64,000 nt of DNA from Pseudomaricurvus hydrocarbonicus (GCF_011602365.1 NZ_JAAONZ010000020.1:1-64000), one strand, 5' to 3'; counted from the stretch's first letter, positions 7,315 through 16,971 are shown. Made by a program: numbers and translations. Notes: generated by a model from the letters alone, not told the origin.

Positions 7315-8186
7315 ATGATAGTCTTCAATGAGTTTATGAAAAACTTCAAAATAATGAAAAAGACAATTAACATAGTCTGGCTAAGCAACTTTGCCTGATG
7401 TGCGTGACGCTATTTACCGGGTGCAGCGATAAGGCTGACGATACACCTACAAAATCCAAAGTAAATTCGAATACTGAGTTCGACCTAGTCATTTTAAATA
7501 GCTGGGTGATGGATCCAGAATCGGGCTTGGATGCCATCAGAAATGCTGGTGTAAAAGATGGTGTCATTGGGTTGATCACTAAAGAGAAAATATCAGGAAA
7601 AGAAACCATTGATGCCACGGGACATGTGGTGGATCCTGGGTTTATCGATATTCATTCACATATTTCAGATTTCCCTTTTGGGCAAAAATTAAGCTTGCGA
7701 GATGGGGTGGCTACCCCACTCGACATGGAAGCAGGTGCCTATCCGGTAGATGCATGGTATGCCAAATTGGAAGGTAAATCACAGACCAACTATGGAGTCG
7801 CTGTGTCTGCCGCAGCTATTCGCGAAACCCTATCAAACCCTGATTACAACACAAGTACGGCATCAATCCTTTTGGATGCATTTGATCCACATAATTGCAG
7901 TGATTTCAACATGTCCCTCACTGAATTTCTTCCTTCTCCAGAACAAATAGATGAAATGGAAGCGATGCTTGAAAAAGGCATTCAACAGGGAGCATTAGGC
8001 CTGGGGGCAGTTCCAGGGTACATGACGCGCGGCACGACCAGTCGGGAAACGATCATTTGGCAAAAATTGATGGGAGAACATGGTCTTAGCACCGTGCTTC
8101 ATGGTAGGTTTTCCGGGATAAGTAGACTGTCCCCTAAATTCAGTGAATTCCAGAGACATTTGACAGCCAACACGGTTGCTGCTTAG
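7315..8186 (+). pseudogene. Lipoprotein amidohydrolase, truncated copy B1
   Basis: This is the 5' half of the gene intact at 9925. It carries the same HSH metal motif region and DGVATPLDMEAGA. Two faults kill it. A one-base deletion in the signal sequence (AAGCAACTTT here, AAGCATACTTT in the intact copy) breaks the normal start. At 8112 the sequence jumps into the leader of the next duplicated unit, so the frame ends with about 25 unrelated residues. An internal ATG at 7398 could start a shortened protein, but it would lack the C-terminal metal ligands. Confidence 0.88.
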
Positions 8187-8233
8187 CTCATAGAAGTACC
8201 TATGGCGCTCACGGGGAGAACCGTGGGCACTAT

Positions 8234-8269
8234 TTCCCCCACTCGTTCCCCCACTCGTTCCCCCACTCG
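8234..8269 (+). repeat. 12-bp tandem repeat, three copies
   Basis: TTCCCCCACTCG three times in the leader of A2, against two copies in front of A1. The difference accounts exactly for the shift in offset between the duplicated units. Confidence 0.85.
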
Positions 8270-8323
8270 GTTTGCCAATACGCGCTGCTTTGGCGGTACT
8301 GCGGCCACAGCGGAGATCATCGC

Positions 8324-9889
8324 ATGAGATCCAACCTTCAGTTTTTTTTCGCTCTCGCTACAGTTCTTTTTGCCGCAGTAGCCAGCGGCCAGGATCACGA
8401 CCTCGTGATCAAGAACGGTCGCGTCATGGACCCTGAGACCGGATTCGACCAGGTCGCGAACGTCGGCATAGACAAAGGCGTGATTACGAAGATCACGGAG
8501 GAACCGATATCCGGAAAAGAAACCATCGATGCCACGGGACATGTGGTGGCCCCGGGATTTATTGATTTCCATAACCATATCGCAAATACCCCATTCGGTC
8601 AGAGGCTGGCCTTACGCGATGGTGTTACGACCCCTTTGGATATGGAAGGTGGCGGGTACCCGATTGACATGTGGTACAAGCAATTGGAAGGGCGTTCGCA
8701 AACCAACTATGGCGCCACAGTTTCTACAGCTGGTGTCCGCGAAAAGATTGCTAATCCGGATTACGATACCAATTCAGGTTCATTTATCAAGGATGTTACT
8801 AATCCTGATACACATAGTAACCCTGATCTTCAGTTTGCAACCCTTTTGGCAACTCCTGAACAGTTAGAAGAAATGAGGCAAATGTTTACTGAGGGTGTAG
8901 AACAGGGAGGTCTTGGTATCGGAGGCCTGCCTGGCTATATGACCAATGGAACGAAAAGTGAAGAAACGATCATGTGGCAACAGGTAGCTGGAAAGTATGG
9001 CCTGGCGGTTTATATTCACGGACGTTTCTCCAGCCAAATGCCTCCAACTTCCGGTATCTTAGGGACTCAAGAGTTCCTGGCTAGTCAAAGTATCTATGGT
9101 GGTGGCTTATTTGTCCACCATGTCCATCAGCAAACCTTAGATCTCACACCCGCTGTTTTGGATCTGATTGAAGATGCCCAAAATAAAGGAATGAAGGTAC
9201 TTGCCGAGATCTATCCTTATTACCAGGGACAAACAATCGTATCAGCTGATTTTTTAAAGCCTGAAAACTATAAACGCAACATGGGGCGTGACTACGGTGA
9301 CCTGTTGGAAATTTCGAACATGAAGCCATTGACGAAGGAACGATACGAGGAAATGATAAAAACGAGTCCGCAAGAGCAGGTCATTATGGCTGGGATCACA
9401 GAAGAAGGTATGCTTAGTGCATTAGCTGATCCCAGAACAGTAGTAGGAAGTGATGCACCGCCCATGGTAATCCCGGCAACAGGCAAATCGGCCATGGATT
9501 TTGATGTACCATTTGAATCAGTATCGGGGCACCCTCGTGCTGCTGGAACCCATGCCAAGGTGCTGAAACTTGTACGCGAAAAAGAGCTGATGCCACTGAT
9601 GCTGGCTATTAAAAAAATGACCATCATGCACGCTAATTGGTTGGAAGAGAATGGCGCAAAATCGATGTCCCAGAAAGGTAGGCTGCAAGTAGGAAAAGAT
9701 GCCGATATCACGATCTTCAATCCCGAATCTGTGACCGACAATTCCACCTATAAACAAGGGGCATTGCCGTCAACCGGTATACCCTATGTGGTGGTCAATG
9801 GTACTGTAGTAGTCAAAGATTCAAAAGTACTGGAGGGTGTCTATCCCGGTAAAGCCATCAAGAATGATGTTGAAAAAAATAGCTTATGA
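8324..9889 (+). CDS. Exported N-acyl-D-amino-acid deacylase-type amidohydrolase, copy A2
   Basis: A 521-residue paralogue of the gene at 5752 with the same signal peptide and metal motif (HNH at 83-85). The first roughly 250 bases and last roughly 350 bases are nearly identical to A1, while the central part carries many substitutions, some changing residues (EMEAGG to DMEGGG, ITNPDTES to VTNPDTHS). At the end one base fewer shifts the frame, so it ends EKNSL instead of VKQ. Its stop overlaps the in-frame upstream ATG (9886) of gene B2, which suggests co-translation. The role is as for A1. Confidence 0.88.
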   Translation: MRSNLQFFFALATVLFAAVASGQDHDLVIKNGRVMDPETGFDQVANVGIDKGVITKITEEPISGKETIDATGHVVAPGFIDFHNHIANTPFGQRLALRDGVTTPLDMEGGGYPIDMWYKQLEGRSQTNYGATVSTAGVREKIANPDYDTNSGSFIKDVTNPDTHSNPDLQFATLLATPEQLEEMRQMFTEGVEQGGLGIGGLPGYMTNGTKSEETIMWQQVAGKYGLAVYIHGRFSSQMPPTSGILGTQEFLASQSIYGGGLFVHHVHQQTLDLTPAVLDLIEDAQNKGMKVLAEIYPYYQGQTIVSADFLKPENYKRNMGRDYGDLLEISNMKPLTKERYEEMIKTSPQEQVIMAGITEEGMLSALADPRTVVGSDAPPMVIPATGKSAMDFDVPFESVSGHPRAAGTHAKVLKLVREKELMPLMLAIKKMTIMHANWLEENGAKSMSQKGRLQVGKDADITIFNPESVTDNSTYKQGALPSTGIPYVVVNGTVVVKDSKVLEGVYPGKAIKNDVEKNSL

Positions 9890-9924
9890 TAGTCTTCAAT
9901 GAGTTTATGAGAAACTTCAAAACA

Positions 9925-11535
9925 ATGAAAAAGACAATTAACATAGTCTGGCTAAGCATACTTTGCCTGATGTGCGTGACGCTATTTACCGGGTGCAGCG
10001 ATAAGGCTGACGATACACCTACAAAATCCAAAGTAAATTCGAATACTGAGTTCGACCTAGTCATTTTAAATGGCAGGGTGATGGATCCAGAATCGGGCTT
10101 GGATGCCATCAGAAATGTTGGTGTAAAAGATGGTGTCATTGGGTTGATCACTAAAGAGAAAATATCAGGAAAAGAAACCATTGATGCCACGGGGCATGTG
10201 GTGGCTCCTGGGTTTATCGATATTCATTCACATATTTCAGATTTCCCTTTTGGGCAAAAATTAAGCTTGCGTGATGGGGTGGCTACCCCACTCGACATGG
10301 AAGCAGGTGCCTATCCGGTAGATGCATGGTATGCCAAATTGGAAGGTAAATCACAGACCAACTATGGAGTCGCTGTGTCTGCCGCAGCTATTCGCGAAAC
10401 CCTATCAAACCCTGATTACAACACAAGTACGGCATCAATCCTTTTGGATGCATTTGATCCACATAATTGCAGTGATTTCAACATGTCCCTCACTGAATTT
10501 CTTCCTTCTCCAGAACAAATAGATGAAATGGAAGCAATGCTTGAAAAAGGCATTCAACAGGGAGCATTAGGCCTGGGGGCAGTTCCAGGGTACATGACGC
10601 GCGGCACGACCAGTCGGGAAACGATCATGTGGCAAAAATTGATGGGAGAACATGGTCTTAGCACCGTGCTTCATGGTAGGTTTTCTAGTCAGATGCCCCC
10701 AACAACTGGGATTTTGGGAACTCAGGAGATGCTGGCAAGTGTCGCTGCCTATGGCGGAGGGCTATATGTGAGCCACATTCACCAACAGGCATTGAATTAT
10801 ACCTCAACAGCAATTGACATGTTGGATGCTGCCAAAAAGAATGGGCTAAATACCGTTGCTGCCATTTATCCCTATTGGCAGGGGGCAACGGTAGCAGGGG
10901 CCGACTACTTGGCACCTGATAATTATCAACGGAATATGGGGAGAAGCTATGAAGACATCATAGAAGTGGCGACCATGAAGCCATTGACCAAAGAACGATA
11001 TGAAGAGCTGTTGAAAACACAGCCCGGGGCATCTGTCATTTTTGGTGGTGTAGAGGAGGAAGTCATGCTGCAGTCACTAGCCGACCCCAGAACCATGGTC
11101 GAGTCTGATGCCGCTCCCCTGTCTGTGACAGAAACCGGAGAACTGGCGCTTGATTGGTCTATTCCTTATGAGTCCACCCAAGGCCACCCACGTGGGGCTG
11201 GTTCGCATGCCAAAGCCTTACGCTTGGTCAGAGAAGAAAAACTGATGCCACTCATGTTGGCCATATCAAAAATGAGCTATATGCAAGCCAAATTCTTGCA
11301 GGAAAACGGTGTGGAACAAATGGCTCGAAAAGGACGGGTTAAGGAAGGGACAGATGCCGACATCACCATTTTCAACCCAGAAACGGTTACTGACAATGCC
11401 ACTATGGCAAAAGGAGGACTACCATCTACAGGCATCCCCTATGTCATTGTCAATGGAACCATTGTAGTGAAAGAGTCTAAAGTTCTTGAAAGTGTTTATC
11501 CTGGTCAGCCAATACGAAATAAAGTCATTGATTAA
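9925..11535 (+). CDS. Lipoprotein N-acyl-D-amino-acid deacylase-type amidohydrolase, intact copy B2
   Basis: I choose ATG 9925, which gives a compact lipoprotein signal (MKKTINIVW ... LFTGC) with the lipid-anchored Cys at residue 24. An ATG at 9886 in the same frame would add 13 residues. The 536-residue enzyme has HSH at the first metal site, DGVATPLDMEAGA, WYAKLEGKSQTNYG, ALGLGAVPGY, HGRF, SHIHQQ, AIYPYWQG and ESDAAP, the same order as A1 and A2. It is about 55-60 percent similar to them by eye. A and B form a two-gene unit: one soluble periplasmic enzyme and one membrane-anchored relative, probably acting on related N-acyl-D-amino acids. Confidence 0.88.
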   Translation: MKKTINIVWLSILCLMCVTLFTGCSDKADDTPTKSKVNSNTEFDLVILNGRVMDPESGLDAIRNVGVKDGVIGLITKEKISGKETIDATGHVVAPGFIDIHSHISDFPFGQKLSLRDGVATPLDMEAGAYPVDAWYAKLEGKSQTNYGVAVSAAAIRETLSNPDYNTSTASILLDAFDPHNCSDFNMSLTEFLPSPEQIDEMEAMLEKGIQQGALGLGAVPGYMTRGTTSRETIMWQKLMGEHGLSTVLHGRFSSQMPPTTGILGTQEMLASVAAYGGGLYVSHIHQQALNYTSTAIDMLDAAKKNGLNTVAAIYPYWQGATVAGADYLAPDNYQRNMGRSYEDIIEVATMKPLTKERYEELLKTQPGASVIFGGVEEEVMLQSLADPRTMVESDAAPLSVTETGELALDWSIPYESTQGHPRGAGSHAKALRLVREEKLMPLMLAISKMSYMQAKFLQENGVEQMARKGRVKEGTDADITIFNPETVTDNATMAKGGLPSTGIPYVIVNGTIVVKESKVLESVYPGQPIRNKVID

Positions 11536-11594
11536 TATATACGTGGGTGTAAGCGGACAAGGTGTTTGCTCTTCACTTTCTAACTATACAGAAT

Positions 11595-11627
11595 AATACA
11601 GGACAGGCACTGCTAAAAAAGATCTAT
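11595..11627 (+). repeat. REP-like element, copy 1
   Basis: AATACAGGACAGGCACTGCT followed by AAAAAAGATCTAT. The same 33-base unit occurs at 16208, 16592 and 17286, always near remnants or flanks of the RAYT gene. The GGACAGGCAC core also appears inverted as GTGCCTGTCC at 4446 and in the variant GCGCCTGTCC at 12892, a REP-like arrangement. Confidence 0.75.
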
Positions 11628-11950
11628 CTCTATCCCGTCTGATCGATCACAAATCCTGCTAACTATTCAAGAATAATCACAATGTGTGGTGCAAAGGCGC
11701 CTAAACGCCAAATTTTCAAATTCCGGACACAGATACTTCTCGCAAAATGCGATCAACCAAAAGAGAAGGGAAAATCTGTTCAATTTACGCCGATTTTCGA
11801 AATCGTCGATGCACGATCTTTTCAAAGTGCTGGCTGTTGGTCAGCCAAAGCTCAGCGCGAATATTGAGTCGTTTCAGAATCGGTGGCAGGTGTTCGGGGA
11901 TCGAACCCCGCTTGTCATTGCGAACGGCACGACCTGTCCAATCCACCAGT
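11628..11950 (+). repeat. RAYT 3' flank, duplicated at 16241-16568
   Basis: The bases after the REP-like unit and the C-terminal coding end of the transposase recur at 16241-16568 with scattered substitutions and small indels. The best-conserved part is GATTTTCGAAATCGTCGATG and the region downstream of it. Confidence 0.8.
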
Positions 11951-12737
11951 TGCAGATAATCACTCAGCGAATAGGCAATACCCGTTTGGCAGGTTGAACG
12001 GATAACATCTTCAAAAGGCAAGAGAGGCTTGATCGATAGGTCAAATTCGTTGGCTAATGCCTGATCCTTGATGGCGCTCTCCAGAGTAATCACAGGGTTG
12101 ATACGTTCCCGAATGCTGGTGTGCTCAGAGGTCTCCGGTGTTTTGGCCATTCCCGCGCGGATGGGGTTGAGATCCACATACGCCATACACGACAGTAAGG
12201 CTTCGTCGGTGAGCAATGCCTGGGATTTAAAACGGGATTCCCAAAAGTGACCCGTGCAATTGTCCTCGGCATTGGCGAGTCGGGCAATGGGTTCGTTCAG
12301 GCACTTCACTTGTGCCCTATGGGTATGAACCAGCTTAGGTTTTGAAGTCGCTGTCGCCAGACGTTGATGATTTGTGAAACAGCCTCTTGTTCTACCTTGG
12401 ACAAGGTCTCGCCTTTGTAATAACGCTGGACCAGTAGAGGGCCTTTATAGAGAATCAACCAGCGATCCAGCACCATCTGATCGGACCACTCATCAGAGGC
12501 GTTTAGCTTAACCACTAGATGGTAGTGATTAATCATCACTGAATAAGCACAAATATCGATGGCAAAGATGGCACTGAGCAGGTGAATTCGGTCTTCCAGC
12601 CACTGCCGACGATGCTCATAACTTTGTCCGGTGACCGTATCCGTACCACACAAAAAGGCACGCCTGACGCTGCGGGAGACACAGTGGTAGTAGGGCGTAT
12701 CCGCCGTTGATATGAGTTGTTTACGAGGTTGGGTCAT
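11785..12737 (-). pseudogene. REP-associated tyrosine transposase (RAYT, IS200-like), frameshifted
   Basis: Transcribed leftward from ATG 12737. The first frame (143 residues) has the HUH motif in MINHYHLVVKL, the metal-binding centre of Y1 single-strand transposases. It ends at 12306 after SWFIPIGHK. A second frame beginning at 12309 continues with KCLNEPIARLANAED, GHFWESRFKSQALL and CMAYVDLNPIRA, where the catalytic Tyr lies. Comparison with the family suggests about 17 extra bases between SWF and KCLNE, which shift the frame. RAYTs are single-copy housekeeping relatives of IS200 that spread REP sequences, and REP-like units flank this gene. As written it cannot make a full enzyme unless a frameshift occurs. 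Confidence 0.88.
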
Positions 12738-12784
12738 AAGGAGGACTCTGACATTGTGAGCCGGAAGTTTATTATTGCTGTGAC

Positions 12785-12912
12785 TATAAGGGACTGTCCT
12801 GGATGCAAGACCGGAGAAGATGAATTGTTGTTGAATTGGAATGATATTGGGGTGTGTTTCACACTTAAGTGTTGGTTTTAATGCGTAGGTAGCGCCTGTC
12901 CTCTTCAGTTTC
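12785..12912. repeat. REP-like sequences between RAYT and sulfatase
   Basis: GGGACTGTCCTGG near 12785 and GCGCCTGTCCTCTTCAGTTT near 12892 carry the GTCCT core of the REP-like family. In between, GTGTGTTTCACACTTAAGTG is palindromic. The second unit matches the break point of the CoA-transferase fragment at 4446. No gene is seen in this gap. Confidence 0.5.
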
Positions 12913-12941
12913 TTCAGTTCGTCACGATTTGAACGATGGGT

Positions 12942-14405
12942 TTATGGCCGAGCTGAATCGGGCAGATACGGATCGGGCGTGCCTAACTTGATGGGAGGCT
13001 CGTCAATTAGGGTTTGCTCGTGCTCCAATACCAGCTTCATGACGGCGGGCGTCACCCACATACTGTCTTCGCCATGCACGGCGCCGTATTGATAGATGTT
13101 GTACTGCTCTTTGGGATCGCTGAGCAGGTTGAAAACCTGGGGCATGCCCGGTCGATTGATGTCTCCCAGCATGGAGTCCTGCGTCAGGAAATGCACTTTC
13201 CAGTTTCTCCACTTGTAGGCCTGCAGTTGATCACCGTTGTAAACAGGAAACCCATCTCGCAGGCCCGTCGTGGTGTGGCCGGTGAGCAGGGCAGACTGGT
13301 CCAGGCCATCGATGTATCGGTCATCAGGAACCGTGGCACCGACAATTTTCGCGAGAGTCGGATAAACGTCAGTAATATGCATGATTTCGTTGTGGACGGT
13401 GCCCGCCTTTATTTTTCCGGGCCAGCGGATGATGAAGGGTGCCCGCAGCGAGCCCTCGAGTGCTGTGAAGTAGGTGCCCCTCCAGGGACCCGCAGTACCG
13501 TTGTACGGATAGACTTGTTCAGGTCCGTTTTCACTCATGAAGATAATGATGGTATTGTCGCGGATGCCCAGACGATCCATTGCGTCGATAACCTGTCCGG
13601 ACCGATGATCGACCTCGGCCAGGACATCGGCCCAGCGGCCATTGCCCGTGCTGCCCTCGAAATCCTCGTTTGGCAATGCCGGCACGTGGACTTGCGTCAA
13701 GGGAAGGTAGGCAAAGAAAGGCTTACCTGCCTTGACGCTCTTTTCCACGAAACGAATTGAGCGCTGCACGAGTTCGGCGTCGATCTGACGCCGCGCGGCA
13801 CGGTCATACAGTTTAATTTTGCGGGGTTTCTCGCCCCGAATGCTCTCGAAAATGTAGGGAGGCGTCACGCTTTCGGGATCGAACTGTAATCCCGACGCGT
13901 ATACCGATTCATCCGTCGTGTTCGGTATGCCGTAAAACTCGTCAAACCCCTGATCTGTGGGGAATCTTCCGACCGTATCGCCGAGATGCCATTTACCGTA
14001 AATCGCGGTGGCATAGCCTGCGTCAGATAACGCCTCCGCAATCGTGTATTCCCACTGGGTCAGCCCGTAAAGCTGGCCCCAAACCACCTTGGTGGTTCCC
14101 GAGCGTATTGGATGTCGACCTGTCATCAATGCCGACCGGCTCGGCGTGCACTGGGATTCGACGTTAAAATTGAGAAAACGCATACCTTCAGCGGCCAACC
14201 GGTCTAGGCGAGGTGTTTCTGCACCACGGAGGATGCCGCCGCCGTAGGCACCCAGCTCACCCCAACCAAGGTTGTCCATCACGATCAGAACGATATTGGG
14301 TTTATCGTCTCGCGCAGAGGCGTTACCAGCAATGAATATGCCGGACAGCACTAGGGCTGCAACGAACAATTTTCCAGCCCTGAATGGATGAATTTTATCG
14401 ATCAC
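12942..14405 (-). CDS. Periplasmic sulfatase (Cys-type, formylglycine-dependent)
   Basis: A 487-residue sulfatase that removes sulfate esters from aryl or carbohydrate substrates. A signal peptide covers about residues 1-31 (ending NASA). The family start NIVLIVMDNLGWGELGAYGG supplies the metal Asp pair. The signature CTPSR (about residues 86-90) gives the Cys that is converted to formylglycine by a sulfatase-maturing enzyme. GKWHLGD and the later MSENGPE also match. A maturation enzyme is not in the window. It stands alone, between REP-like repeats and a gene-poor gap. The substrate cannot be told from sequence; sulfated algal polysaccharide is a plausible guess for a marine organism. Confidence 0.92.
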   Translation of the reverse strand: MIDKIHPFRAGKLFVAALVLSGIFIAGNASARDDKPNIVLIVMDNLGWGELGAYGGGILRGAETPRLDRLAAEGMRFLNFNVESQCTPSRSALMTGRHPIRSGTTKVVWGQLYGLTQWEYTIAEALSDAGYATAIYGKWHLGDTVGRFPTDQGFDEFYGIPNTTDESVYASGLQFDPESVTPPYIFESIRGEKPRKIKLYDRAARRQIDAELVQRSIRFVEKSVKAGKPFFAYLPLTQVHVPALPNEDFEGSTGNGRWADVLAEVDHRSGQVIDAMDRLGIRDNTIIIFMSENGPEQVYPYNGTAGPWRGTYFTALEGSLRAPFIIRWPGKIKAGTVHNEIMHITDVYPTLAKIVGATVPDDRYIDGLDQSALLTGHTTTGLRDGFPVYNGDQLQAYKWRNWKVHFLTQDSMLGDINRPGMPQVFNLLSDPKEQYNIYQYGAVHGEDSMWVTPAVMKLVLEHEQTLIDEPPIKLGTPDPYLPDSARP

Positions 14406-14934
14406 TTAACCTTCCTCTAAAACCAATAGCTATCCGTCCCCACAGCTGACGCCCACATGCTGGCACTTCCAATATAAACAATACTTCCTTTCATGCTGGT
14501 TCCTTCGATGCCAAAAGTAACTGCATACCCGACAATAGTAAACGAAGAATTTTAGCCGTTGTTAGCTATTGCGGTATCAGGCCGCAGAGCGATTCCTCTA
14601 CCGCGATTAAACACCTGAATTATGACGGCAAGGCGAAAAAACTGCCTAAGACCCATTGTAAGGGCATGCCCCATAAACACTGCCAGCAAATCGCTCCTAT
14701 CGGCCACTGGACGCCGCTTACGCTGCACACCTGTTACAGACGTCCGGGCTTCAATGACGCTTCTATTTCTGGTTTGATTATTCCATTATTTCATGGAGGC
14801 TCGGTGACCTATCCAGTAGAGAATACTGAGTCGGCTGCCCAGCGAACTTTCAAACCCCTCCGAAGAACCAAAGGACCGCCACGTGAGCACGCCGCTATTA
14901 GTTAGTGACTCGACGTCGACATCGAATGCCGTAA
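14406..14934. other. Gene-poor interval
   Basis: No gene is recognised. A frame running from about 14485 to 14905 stays open on the + strand and contains HCKGMPHKHCQQIAPIGHW. It has no recognised relative, no ribosome binding site at its only late ATG (14666), and an odd composition. It may be a remnant. The sulfatase promoter should lie near 14410-14500 on the minus strand. Confidence 0.45.
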
Positions 14935-15270
14935 TCAGTTATCGAGAAGGTCCAGCGCCTCGTCGTACTTCATTAGGGCATTCTCATAATGCGACACTGC
15001 CACACTGTCCTTGCCGTCGGCCCACGCCTCAATAGCCTTTTCCAGTTGCTCATTGCCCTGATCAAAATCCTTTGCAGCTTTGGCATAGGTATCAGCCTCG
15101 GCTTTCACCAGGTGGTCCAGCGCCGTGCTAAATTTCTCCAGGCCTTTGTTGAGGTGCTTGACCGCAGTATCATCATTACCTTTTGCAAGCGCGTTATCGG
15201 CTCTTTGGAATTCACGAATGCCCTTGGCAGCATTGACAGACGCTCGATGCAGTTGAAAATTAATACCCAT
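14935..15270 (-). CDS. Small helical-repeat protein of unknown function
   Basis: A 111-residue soluble protein made of two similar halves of about 45 residues. ADNALAKGNDDTAVKHLNKG and LEKAIEAWADGKDSVAVSHY occupy matching places, each followed by LEKFSTALDHL or LMKYDEALDLL. This pattern gives TPR-like helical pairs. No signal peptide is present. It lies 56 bases downstream of the DUF1269 gene on the same strand and is probably co-transcribed. Similar small helical proteins accompany stress-related genes, but no function is established here. Confidence 0.75.
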   Translation of the reverse strand: MGINFQLHRASVNAAKGIREFQRADNALAKGNDDTAVKHLNKGLEKFSTALDHLVKAEADTYAKAAKDFDQGNEQLEKAIEAWADGKDSVAVSHYENALMKYDEALDLLDN

Positions 15271-15290
15271 TATATTCTCCGGTTATCGAC

Positions 15291-15311
15291 ATAGATCACG
15301 GGAAGTGATCT
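15291..15311. promoter_or_regulatory. Palindrome between the two small genes
   Basis: AGATCACGGGAAGTGATCT, a 7-bp perfect inverted repeat around GGGAA. It could be an operator or an mRNA hairpin that sets expression of the downstream gene. No T run follows, so it is not a standard terminator. Confidence 0.4.
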
Positions 15312-15326
15312 GATTTTTCTCGCAAA

Positions 15327-15821
15327 TTAACTGGCGCTCTCAATAGCGGCGCGCAATGCATCTTCGCTATCTTTGGTCAGCGAGGTCTGCAGCACTTTGC
15401 CCTCACCGGTAAACTCCTTTAATTCTTCCAGAACCTTGTCGCCTGTCACTTTTCGTACCAGTACAAACAACGCGGAAGAACCTGGCGTAAAATTGGCCGC
15501 GACACCTTTCATCATGTCATCGCTGATGCCAATGTCAGACAAGGCACCAGACAGCGCACCGGCACCAGCGCCAACAGCAGCGCCAAGCAGAGGGTTCAGA
15601 AAAATCATGCCGATGAGCATGCCCCAAAACCCGCCACCGGCAACGCCGGCCGCCGTGAGATTCTGGGCTTGGTGTAGCTTCACCTTCCCCTTGTCGTTCT
15701 TTGTAACGATGACAATGTCTTCCATATCAATAAGGTATTCCCGTTGCATTTTTGCCAATTCACTGCGCAGAGCAAAGGCTTTTTCTTCATCAGGGAACGC
15801 AATTACAATGAGGTCTGACAT
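15327..15821 (-). CDS. DUF1269 family membrane-associated protein
   Basis: A 164-residue protein with the DUF1269 layout. An N-terminal soluble part (MSDLIVIAFPDEEKAFAL) has a ferredoxin-like beta-alpha-beta start. A Gly/Ala-rich hydrophobic hairpin follows at about residues 57-90 (GGGFWGMLIGMIFLNPLLGA), then a soluble tail with SALFVLVRKV. The family is common near stress and envelope genes and its biochemical role is not known. It is likely first in a two-gene operon with the helical-repeat protein. Confidence 0.88.
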   Translation of the reverse strand: MSDLIVIAFPDEEKAFALRSELAKMQREYLIDMEDIVIVTKNDKGKVKLHQAQNLTAAGVAGGGFWGMLIGMIFLNPLLGAAVGAGAGALSGALSDIGISDDMMKGVAANFTPGSSALFVLVRKVTGDKVLEELKEFTGEGKVLQTSLTKDSEDALRAAIESAS

Positions 15822-16207
15822 AAATTATTCTCTCTATGTTTATGATTCTGAAAAAGTCGAACACCGGCCTGCATAATACGTGTGTATGCAAGCTGGAAGC
15901 CTGAGATTATGATGATGTGTCCGAACCGGACAAGAACCTAACCGAATAGTGTAGTCAAAGACATGGCAATCGCCAGTCTTCCCTATGGCGACAACTAAAG
16001 TAACGGCACCGGATTCATCTAGCTCGGTGAGCTGCTGAAGATCTTTTCGTCTTTACGATCTATACGGAACTCTGGTTAGAATCTGCAACGGAAATTCGAT
16101 ACCCAGTTGATTGACGTCACGATAAGCAGATAAGTCCCGGTAGCCTTCCCACTTACATCCGGAGGATCCTCCGGGAAGAGCTGGCACGCACCTGACAGCT
16201 CCATGAT
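15822..16207. other. Gene-poor interval upstream of DUF1269
   Basis: No coding sequence is supported. It contains the promoter region of the leftward DUF1269 gene and, from about 16100, sequence leading into the REP-like and RAYT-remnant block. Confidence 0.5.
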
Positions 16208-16240
16208 AATACAGGACAGGCACTCCTAAAAAAGATCTAT
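16208..16240 (+). repeat. REP-like element, copy 2
   Basis: AATACAGGACAGGCACTCCT followed by AAAAAAGATCTAT, the same as copy 1 apart from one base. Confidence 0.75.
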
Positions 16241-16399
16241 ATGCATCCCGCATGATCCAACATCAACCCCGCTAGCTATTCAAGAAGAATCAGATTGGGT
16301 GGTTTAAAAACAACTTAAGCGCCACTATCTCAAATCCCGGCACAGATACTCATCAGCAAATAAAGATCGGCTGGAAAGAGAAGGGAAAATCTGTGTAAT

Positions 16400-16565
16400 C
16401 TACGCCGATTTTCGAAATCGTCGATGCACGATCTTTTCAAAGTGCTGGCTGTTGGTCAGCCAAAGCTCAGCGCGAATATTGAGTCGTTTCAGAATCGGTG
16501 GCAGGTGTTCGGGGATCGAACCACGCTGGTCATCGCGGATGGCACGACTCGTCCAATCCACAAGT
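16400..16565 (-). pseudogene. RAYT C-terminal remnant
   Basis: The minus strand encodes LQLVDWTSRAIRDDQRGSIP and on to FEKIVHRRFRKSA, the last 55 or so residues of the transposase at 11785, with a few substitutions (TGRAVRNDKRG there). Upstream coding sequence is missing. The copy stops at a REP-like unit (16574), so it was probably created by the same mobile-repeat activity. Confidence 0.85.
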
Positions 16566-16573
16566 TGCAAAAT

Positions 16574-16624
16574 AATACAGGACAAAAAAATAATACAGGA
16601 CAGGCACTCCCAGAAAAGATCTAT
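16574..16624 (+). repeat. REP-like elements, copy 3 with a partial duplicate
   Basis: AATACAGGACA occurs first in truncated form at 16574, then a complete unit begins at 16592 and ends GATCTAT at 16624. Confidence 0.72.
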
Positions 16625-16670
16625 ACGCATCCCGCATGAACCAGCATCAACCCCGCTAGCTATTCAACGC

Positions 16671-16692
16671 AGGCAGTGCCTTTCCTCTTCAG
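16671..16692 (-). repeat. REP-like element, inverted form
   Basis: GCAGTGCCTTTCCTCTTCAG resembles the inverted REP end at 4446 (AGTGCCTGTCCTCTTCAG) with one change. With copy 3 it forms a head-to-head pair. Confidence 0.55.
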
Positions 16693-16786
16693 TTCCCGAG
16701 GCACTTCTCAATACTTGCCGCATAATTATAATTAAGGCGTCAACTTTTAAATGGGTAGCACCAGTGTCGCAAGCCTGAGAAATCGT

Positions 16787-16813
16787 TTGACTTTGCCTGG
16801 TAAGACCTATAGT
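16787..16813 (+). promoter_or_regulatory. Candidate promoter of the cold-shock gene
   Basis: TTGACT at 16787-16792 and TATAGT at 16808-16813, spaced by 15 bases. Transcription from here would give a leader of about 150 bases, the length typical of cspA-type mRNAs. The spacing is short for sigma-70, so this is tentative. Confidence 0.35.
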
Positions 16814-16971
16814 GTGGTTAAAGCTTGAAAGTAAGTCTATTTTTATTACCTCCATTTCGTCGTGTTCTTTGTAGTTCTTCGTCCTGTAGTTTCTAAATCT
16901 CAATTTATATTTCCCGCTTTTTCGTGCCTCACGAAGGCATTTTTATACTTTTTAATTACAGGATATTTATC

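Larger units (their letters stand above)
5553..8112 (+). repeat. Tandem duplication, first unit
   Basis: The segment starting CCGGGATAAGTAGACTGTCC at 5553 is repeated directly from 8113. Each unit carries an upstream leader, a first amidohydrolase gene and the 5' half of a second one. The offset is 2560 bases, rising to 2572 because the second unit has one extra 12-bp leader repeat. The two units differ mainly in the middle of the first gene. Confidence 0.92.
8113..10684 (+). repeat. Tandem duplication, second unit
   Basis: Direct copy of 5553-8112. It begins at the same CCGGGATAAG sequence and is joined to the interior of the truncated gene B1. Beyond 10684 the second unit continues into the full-length gene B2, so this copy carries the original right flank. 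Confidence 0.9.

Noticed and set aside
13014-13760. 248-codon + strand frame inside the sulfatase
   Set aside because: Opposite a well-conserved sulfatase with all motifs intact.
14666-14905. 79-codon frame beginning MPHKHCQQIAPIGHW
   Set aside because: No ribosome binding site and no known relative; it may be part of a decayed gene. Mentioned under the gap.
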